Below, piece by piece: positions 38,954 through 42,513 of a stretch of DNA of 42,513 bases. Source of the stretch: an uncultured Anaeromyxobacter sp. (GTDB lineage Bacteria > Myxococcota > Myxococcia > Myxococcales > Anaeromyxobacteraceae); NCBI GenBank assembly GCA_903855945.1, contig CAIOAK010000131.1, forward strand, positions 1 through 42,513. The letters are read 5' to 3'. Under the pieces are notes generated by a model that was not told where the DNA came from, made no database searches, and worked only from the letters and a program-made list of their open reading frames with translations. The number at the start of each line of letters is the position of its first letter. The stretch's first letter is position 1. The translations under genes were made by a program, and so were the position numbers.

Positions 38954-39393
38954 ACGACGAGACCCGCCAGCAGGTGATCGAGATGATCAACTCCTCCCCC
39001 GGGTGGGTGCGGGAGATGGGGGTCCGGATCCTGACCGCCACGCCCGACGAGGTCACCTGCGAGTGGCTCGTGGAGGAGAAACATCTCCAGTCCTACGGGA
39101 TCGTCCACGGAGGCGTCCACTGCGGGGTCGTCGAGACGCTGGCGTCCATCGGCGCCGCCGTCGTGGCCTGGCCGCGCGCGCAGCGGGTCGTGGGGCTCGA
39201 GAACAGCACGTCGTTCCTCCGGGCCGTCCGGGCCGGGAAACTTCACGGAAAGGCGACCCCGGTCACGCGGGGGCGCACCACCCAGGTCTGGGAAGCCTGG
39301 ATCCGGGACGAGGAGGAGCGGCTCGTGGCCCAGGGGCGCGTGCGGCTCCTCTGCGTGGACAACGATCGGGTGCCGGGGGGCGCCCCACCATGA
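38950..39393 (+). CDS. PaaI-family hot-dog thioesterase
   Basis: A 147-residue hot-dog-fold protein of the PaaI/4HBT-II type. The core shows the nucleophile-positioning HGGVHCGVVETLASIGA (HGG motif after QSYGIV), then GLENSTSFLRAVRAGK and LHGKATPVTRGRTTQVWEAW. Such enzymes hydrolyse acyl-CoA or acyl-ACP esters, often removing stalled products. The gene overlaps its neighbours on both sides by four bases (ATGA at each end), so the SDR, amine dehydrogenase, thioesterase and SBBP lipoprotein are a tight operon. Specificity is unknown, but the neighbours suggest turnover of an acyl or amino-acyl compound. Confidence 0.9.
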   Translation: MNDETRQQVIEMINSSPGWVREMGVRILTATPDEVTCEWLVEEKHLQSYGIVHGGVHCGVVETLASIGAAVVAWPRAQRVVGLENSTSFLRAVRAGKLHGKATPVTRGRTTQVWEAWIRDEEERLVAQGRVRLLCVDNDRVPGGAPP

Positions 39394-41057
39394 AGAGCAA
39401 GACACTGGCAGTACTCCTGGCGGCCACCGCCTGGAGCTGTACCGCGAAGGCTCCGGTGGAGGTCATGGAGCCGCAGCTCGTCTTCTCGACCTACCTCGGG
39501 GGGAAGACCGCCTGCGCGACCTGCAGCCCGTTCACCTTCGGTTTGAACGCCGCGAGTGACGGGGCGGGAAACACCTACGTCACCGGCGCCACCCAGGTGC
39601 TGGACCTGCCGGTGAAGAGCGCGGCGCAGCCGACCTTTCCCCTGCAGAGCACCCAGGCCGCCTTCGTGGCGAAGTACGACCCGGCCGGCAACCTCGTCTG
39701 GTGCACGTACCTCGGAGGGAACAACGAGACCATCGGGATCGGCGTCGGCGCCATGCCGGGCGGAGGGGTCGCGGTGGTCGGCCTGACCACGTCCACGACC
39801 GCTTTCCCGATCGTGAACGCATACAGCACCACCCATTCCGGACAGTCCGACTACTTCGTGTCGGTCTTCGACGGGGACGGCCACCTCACCTACTCCACCT
39901 ATCTCGGGGGGAGCGACTACGAAGGGGAAGCGGGAGCGGTCTTCGCGGACAACAGCAGCAACGGCAACAACGTCGCCGTGGATGCTCAGGGGCGCGTCTA
40001 CCTCACCGGCATCACCCAGTCCTCCGGCGGCGGCTCCAGCGCGAAGTCCTTCCCCGTGAGCTCGAACGCCGTCCAGCCCGCCTTCGGCGGCAAGGTGGAC
40101 GCCTTCCTGGCGGTCATCGACCCTTCCCGGTCCGGCGCGAGCTCGCTCCTCTACTCGAGCTTCCTCGGGGGCAACGGGGACGAGAAGGGGCACGGGATCG
40201 CCGTGAACTCGACCGGCAGCCTGGTGACGGTGGTGGGATACACCCAGTCCACCAACTTCCCGACCACCGCCAACGGCTTCCGGAGCACACCCCCACCGGC
40301 GGACGCCGTGAGCAACGGCTTCGTGGCCCAGTTCGCCTCGAGCCAGCCGGGCTCCCCTTCCTCGGTCTTCTCGAAGACCTACGCCACCTACCTGGGCGCG
40401 GATGCCTCGGGTGCACGGGACGACGTGTACGCGGTTGCGCTCTCCCCCACGGGTCTCATCGTCCTCACCGGGCGCACGCAATCCGCGGCCTTCCCGATGC
40501 TCGATTCGTCGCACCCGTCCATCTACAACAGCGCCCCCTACCTGGGCGTCGGGGTCTCGAACGACGAGCCCTTCCTCGTGAAGATCGACCCGACCCGGAG
40601 CGGCGCGGCGTCGCTCGTCTACTCCACGTTCCTGGGGGGCGGGTCCACCACGGGAACCGGCGGGGGGTTCTGCACCGGCGTGGCCGTGGACGGGAGCGGC
40701 GCGAGCTACGTCGCCGGGGAGACCTCGGCACAGGGGATCCCGTACCAGTACTCGAGCGTGCCCCAGCAGGCCCCGCAGGCGACCCCGTACACGCCGGATG
40801 CGCTCTTCACCGCCAACCAGGGAACGACCGACGTCCTGCACATGCAGGTGAGCGCGGACGGTTCCACGCTGCGCTACTCCACCTTCATCGGCGGCCCGGC
40901 GAGCGACCGGAGCTACGGTCTTGCCCTCGACCCGTCGGGGAACGTGGTGCTCTCCGGGCTCACCTATTCCACCAACTTCCCGCTGCAGAATCCGGCCCAG
41001 GCCTGGCCCGGGAACACCGGGCGCATGAACGCCTTCGTGATGAAGATGCGGAGGTAG
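39390..41057 (+). CDS. SBBP-repeat (beta-propeller) lipoprotein
   Basis: A 555-residue lipoprotein precursor with lipobox AWSC (Cys17). The mature protein is built of imperfect repeats typical of SBBP (seven-bladed beta-propeller, PF06739): YSTYLGG, AVDAQGRVYLTGITQSS and SFP, then YSSFLGGNG, AVNSTG, VVGYTQSTNFP, and YSTFLGG, AVDGSGASYVAGETSA and a final YSTFIGG, ALDPSGNVVLSGLTYSTNFP. At least six copies are clear. Such proteins are usually surface- or outer-membrane-anchored and may bind glycans or proteins. It is the last gene of the overlapping operon (ATGA with the thioesterase). Two N-terminal cysteines (ACATCSP) may pair. Codon use equals that of its neighbours. Confidence 0.88.
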   Translation: MKSKTLAVLLAATAWSCTAKAPVEVMEPQLVFSTYLGGKTACATCSPFTFGLNAASDGAGNTYVTGATQVLDLPVKSAAQPTFPLQSTQAAFVAKYDPAGNLVWCTYLGGNNETIGIGVGAMPGGGVAVVGLTTSTTAFPIVNAYSTTHSGQSDYFVSVFDGDGHLTYSTYLGGSDYEGEAGAVFADNSSNGNNVAVDAQGRVYLTGITQSSGGGSSAKSFPVSSNAVQPAFGGKVDAFLAVIDPSRSGASSLLYSSFLGGNGDEKGHGIAVNSTGSLVTVVGYTQSTNFPTTANGFRSTPPPADAVSNGFVAQFASSQPGSPSSVFSKTYATYLGADASGARDDVYAVALSPTGLIVLTGRTQSAAFPMLDSSHPSIYNSAPYLGVGVSNDEPFLVKIDPTRSGAASLVYSTFLGGGSTTGTGGGFCTGVAVDGSGASYVAGETSAQGIPYQYSSVPQQAPQATPYTPDALFTANQGTTDVLHMQVSADGSTLRYSTFIGGPASDRSYGLALDPSGNVVLSGLTYSTNFPLQNPAQAWPGNTGRMNAFVMKMRR

Positions 41058-41069
41058 CGGCGTCGGGCG

Positions 41070-41591
41070 CTAGACCGCCCCGATGACCGCGAAGACCCAC
41101 TGCGGCATGGGCACGTCGGGCAGCGTGCCGGCGGTACCCTTGAACCGGATCGTCGTCTGGCGCCCCGAGCCGGCATTCTCGAACCAGCCCCCCTCCCCGT
41201 GGCGGGAGGACTCGACCTGGCTGTTGCCCACGCGCCCCACGAACTTGTCGGGGCTCGCCGTGATCCGGACCCGGATCCCGTTGATCAGCCCCTCGATCGT
41301 GAGCGAGCCGGGCTTGCGGGTCACGACCAGGTTGACGCCCGCGCCGGTGATCCTCTCCGGCGTCACCTTCAGCATCACGTCCTTCTGGAGCAGGCTCCCG
41401 CCCCAGCGCCCGTCCTTCGTGATCGACATGTTGACGGTCGGCCCGCGCACCCGGGTGGCATCGTAGGCGGCCGAGTTGCGGTAGATGACCTCGCCGGTCG
41501 AGACGAAGGGAGGCTCGGGCTCGGCGGCGGCGACAGGGAGGGCCAGGAGGGCGAGGGCGACGACGGGGACGAGCGTTCGAGGGATGCTCAT
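41070..41591 (-). CDS. Small secreted protein, unknown function
   Basis: A 173-residue protein with a signal peptide (about 1-22, ending PVAAAE). The mature part is beta-rich with short alternating strands (GPTVNMSITKDGRWGGSL, ITGAGVNLVVTRKPGSLTIE, IRVRITASPDKFVGRVG) and no cysteine. I do not recognise a family; the pattern looks like a small periplasmic or outer-membrane-associated beta fold. It converges on the SBBP lipoprotein gene (12 bases between stops) and is divergent from the Gly/Arg-rich-tail gene. Start ATG at 41591; an upstream in-frame ATG at 41681 is less likely because the signal peptide starts here. Confidence 0.72.
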   Translation of the reverse strand: MSIPRTLVPVVALALLALPVAAAEPEPPFVSTGEVIYRNSAAYDATRVRGPTVNMSITKDGRWGGSLLQKDVMLKVTPERITGAGVNLVVTRKPGSLTIEGLINGIRVRITASPDKFVGRVGNSQVESSRHGEGGWFENAGSGRQTTIRFKGTAGTLPDVPMPQWVFAVIGAV

Positions 41592-41671
41592 GGAGGCATC
41601 CCTTACCCCCCGGTTCGTCCCAAGCAAGGTCGTGCTCCACGAAACGACCGGAAAAGTGTATGGAGGAGTCC

Positions 41672-42322
41672 ATGAAGACACTCACCGAGCTCAGCGGGTC
41701 CCTGGTCCGAACGGCAGCTGCCGCCATCGCGGAGGCACGGCGCTCCTTGCCGCGGGAGGAGGCGCCCGTGACGCCTGCGGTCGTGGTAGCCCCGGCACCG
41801 GCCGAGGCCGAGGCCGAAGTTGCGCCGGCCGCCGAGGCCGTGGCCGAAGCGCCCGCCCCGAAGCTCGATCCCGACGCGGAGAGCGACGACCTGAAGGCCA
41901 TCCTGGACGAGGCCGTCGCGAAGGCCACCAGCTGCAGCGGCGAGCGACTCATCATGCTCCGCGCCGCGGTCAAGGCTGTGGGGCGCCGGACCGGGGATGT
42001 CCGGCTGGTCCGTGTGTTCGGCGTCGAGGAGCAGCTCCGCGGCGCGCAGGTGTTCGGGGAGCGGCAGTACGTGGTCGACTACCTGCCGACCAGCATGAAG
42101 CAGGTCGCCGACGCCCACCGGGACGACAAGGGCAAGGGCAAGGGGCGCGGCGGTCGCGGCGGCGGTGGTGGCGGTGGCGGTGGCGACCGCGGCGCGAAGG
42201 GGAGCTCGACCGGCGGATTCTCCATGGACTCGCTGAAGGACGACCGGAAGAACGATCGCGGAGGCGGGCGCGGCGGCGGCCCCCGGCGGCCGGGCGGTCC
42301 GGGCGGTCCCCCCAAGAAGTGA
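41672..42322 (+). CDS. Protein with Gly/Arg/Lys-rich (RGG-like) C-terminal tail, unknown
   Basis: A 216-residue protein in three parts. An N-terminal helix and Ala/Pro/Glu-rich linker (about 20-68) come first. A compact domain (about 69-150) follows, with DDLKAILDEAVAKATSCSGE, RLIMLRAAVKAVGRR and VRLVRVFGVEEQLRGA. The tail (about 155-216) is Lys/Gly/Arg-rich with a run of nine Gly near 170-178 and GGGRGGGPRRPGGPGGPPKK at the end. RGG-type tails often bind RNA or DNA; I recognise no family for the domain. The ATG at 41672 follows GGAGGAG; ATG 41660 is an alternative. A hairpin terminator follows the stop. Confidence 0.7.
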   Translation: MKTLTELSGSLVRTAAAAIAEARRSLPREEAPVTPAVVVAPAPAEAEAEVAPAAEAVAEAPAPKLDPDAESDDLKAILDEAVAKATSCSGERLIMLRAAVKAVGRRTGDVRLVRVFGVEEQLRGAQVFGERQYVVDYLPTSMKQVADAHRDDKGKGKGRGGRGGGGGGGGGDRGAKGSSTGGFSMDSLKDDRKNDRGGGRGGGPRRPGGPGGPPKK

Positions 42323-42327
42323 TGCGG

Positions 42328-42359
42328 CGGATGCGCCTTCGGCAGCGTCGGCGCATCCG
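42328..42359 (+). terminator. Hairpin after the Gly/Arg-rich-tail gene
   Basis: CGGATGCGCC (42328-42337) and GGCGCATCCG (42350-42359): ten perfect pairs with a 12-base loop, starting five bases after the stop. No T-run follows. The next DNA is non-coding and structured, so the hairpin may also mark an insertion point. Confidence 0.6.
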
Positions 42360-42513
42360 GTAACTCCGCCGTGCCTGGAAAGCGCGAGACGCCCCTGACG
42401 GGTGCATAGAAAGACCACCAGGCGGTGAGGAACCCGACAGTGGGGTAGCTGGAGGGGATCCGCCATGGATCGCGGGTAGTTGACGCCGATCCGGGCGTTT
42501 GATCGCGTCGGAA
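42360..42513 (+). other. Non-coding, structured-looking right edge
   Basis: About 150 bases with no credible gene. GCCTGG (42373-42378) pairs with CCAGGC (42418-42423), enclosing smaller stems such as GCG/CGC; GATCC/GGATC and CGCC/GGCG stems follow. Word use (e.g. AGAAAGACC, GTGAGGAACCC, GGGGTAGCTGG) differs from the flanking genes and resembles the start of a large structured RNA such as a group II intron domain I. The GTGCC at 42371 is close to, but not, the GUGYG intron start. The window ends before this can be judged. Confidence 0.3.

Noticed and set aside
41070-41681. Upstream start (41681) for the small secreted protein
   Set aside because: It would place 30 polar residues before the signal peptide and overlap the promoter region of the divergent gene.

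Overview
The window is GC-rich DNA (roughly 70%) with strong G/C bias at third codon positions, ATG/GTG/TTG starts and normal use of TGA as a stop. Gene content (PilT-type ATPase, c-type cytochrome, PII protein, at least nine predicted lipoproteins, LPP20/CsgG/LpoB/MltC-like envelope proteins, SBBP-repeat lipoprotein, AqpZ) points to a Gram-negative, probably a myxobacterial or other former deltaproteobacterial lineage. That assignment is inference; there is no rRNA or marker gene here. No tRNA, rRNA, CRISPR array, intact insertion sequence or phage gene was seen.

Layout. 0-5 kb: PII regulator, a 589-residue orphan, a membrane protein with an HExxH motif, a polytopic glycosyltransferase-like protein and a single-domain response regulator. 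5-9.3 kb: PilT-family ATPase, a decayed potassium-channel gene abutting a second gene remnant, cytochrome c, a four-helix membrane protein, an AEC-type carrier and a 4-oxalocrotonate tautomerase homologue. 9.4-14.5 kb, + strand: two lipoproteins, a YtcJ-type amidohydrolase, a gene interrupted by two in-frame TGA codons (candidate selenoprotein), then hydroxypyruvate isomerase and tartronate semialdehyde reductase. 14.5-17.1 kb: sugar transporter and eukaryote-type hexokinase with overlapping ends. 17.2-28.7 kb: an envelope region. A beta-barrel protein and two secreted proteins are on +. They face a long minus-strand lipoprotein operon: LpoB-like, COG3014-like, LPP20-like, small lipoprotein, LPP20 lipoprotein, TPR lipoprotein, CsgG/FlgT-like, small secreted protein. 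An Ala/Pro-rich protein and an MltC-like lytic transglycosylase follow. 28.8-36.6 kb: small secreted protein; an operon of a lipoprotein, a TPP enzyme and a carboxymuconolactone-decarboxylase homologue; a 1227-residue DUF4011-helicase-nuclease (Hhe-like anti-phage candidate); AqpZ. 36.7-42.3 kb: overlapping SDR, amine dehydrogenase, PaaI-type thioesterase and SBBP lipoprotein genes, a small secreted protein and a protein with a Gly/Arg/Lys-rich tail. The right edge (42.36-42.51 kb) is non-coding and looks like structured RNA.

Main points. (1) The gene at 12162-12761 reads through two TGA codons (residues 13 and 21). Its GTG start is placed by a -10 box exactly 6 bases upstream, the spacing seen at other genes here. 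A 15-pair hairpin spans both TGAs and another hairpin begins 11 bases after the second: a two-Sec selenoprotein candidate. (2) Many genes have a TAnnnT -10 element 6-10 bases before the start codon, so leaderless or near-leaderless transcripts look common. (3) The 18-28 kb cluster combines domains known from FlgO/FlgP/FlgT, CsgG, LpoB and MltC, with no flagellar or curli gene in the window; it may encode an undescribed outer-membrane/peptidoglycan complex.

The only stretch over about 300 bases without an intact gene is 6526-7171, which holds two gene remnants. Other gaps are short and are described where they show promoters or hairpins.
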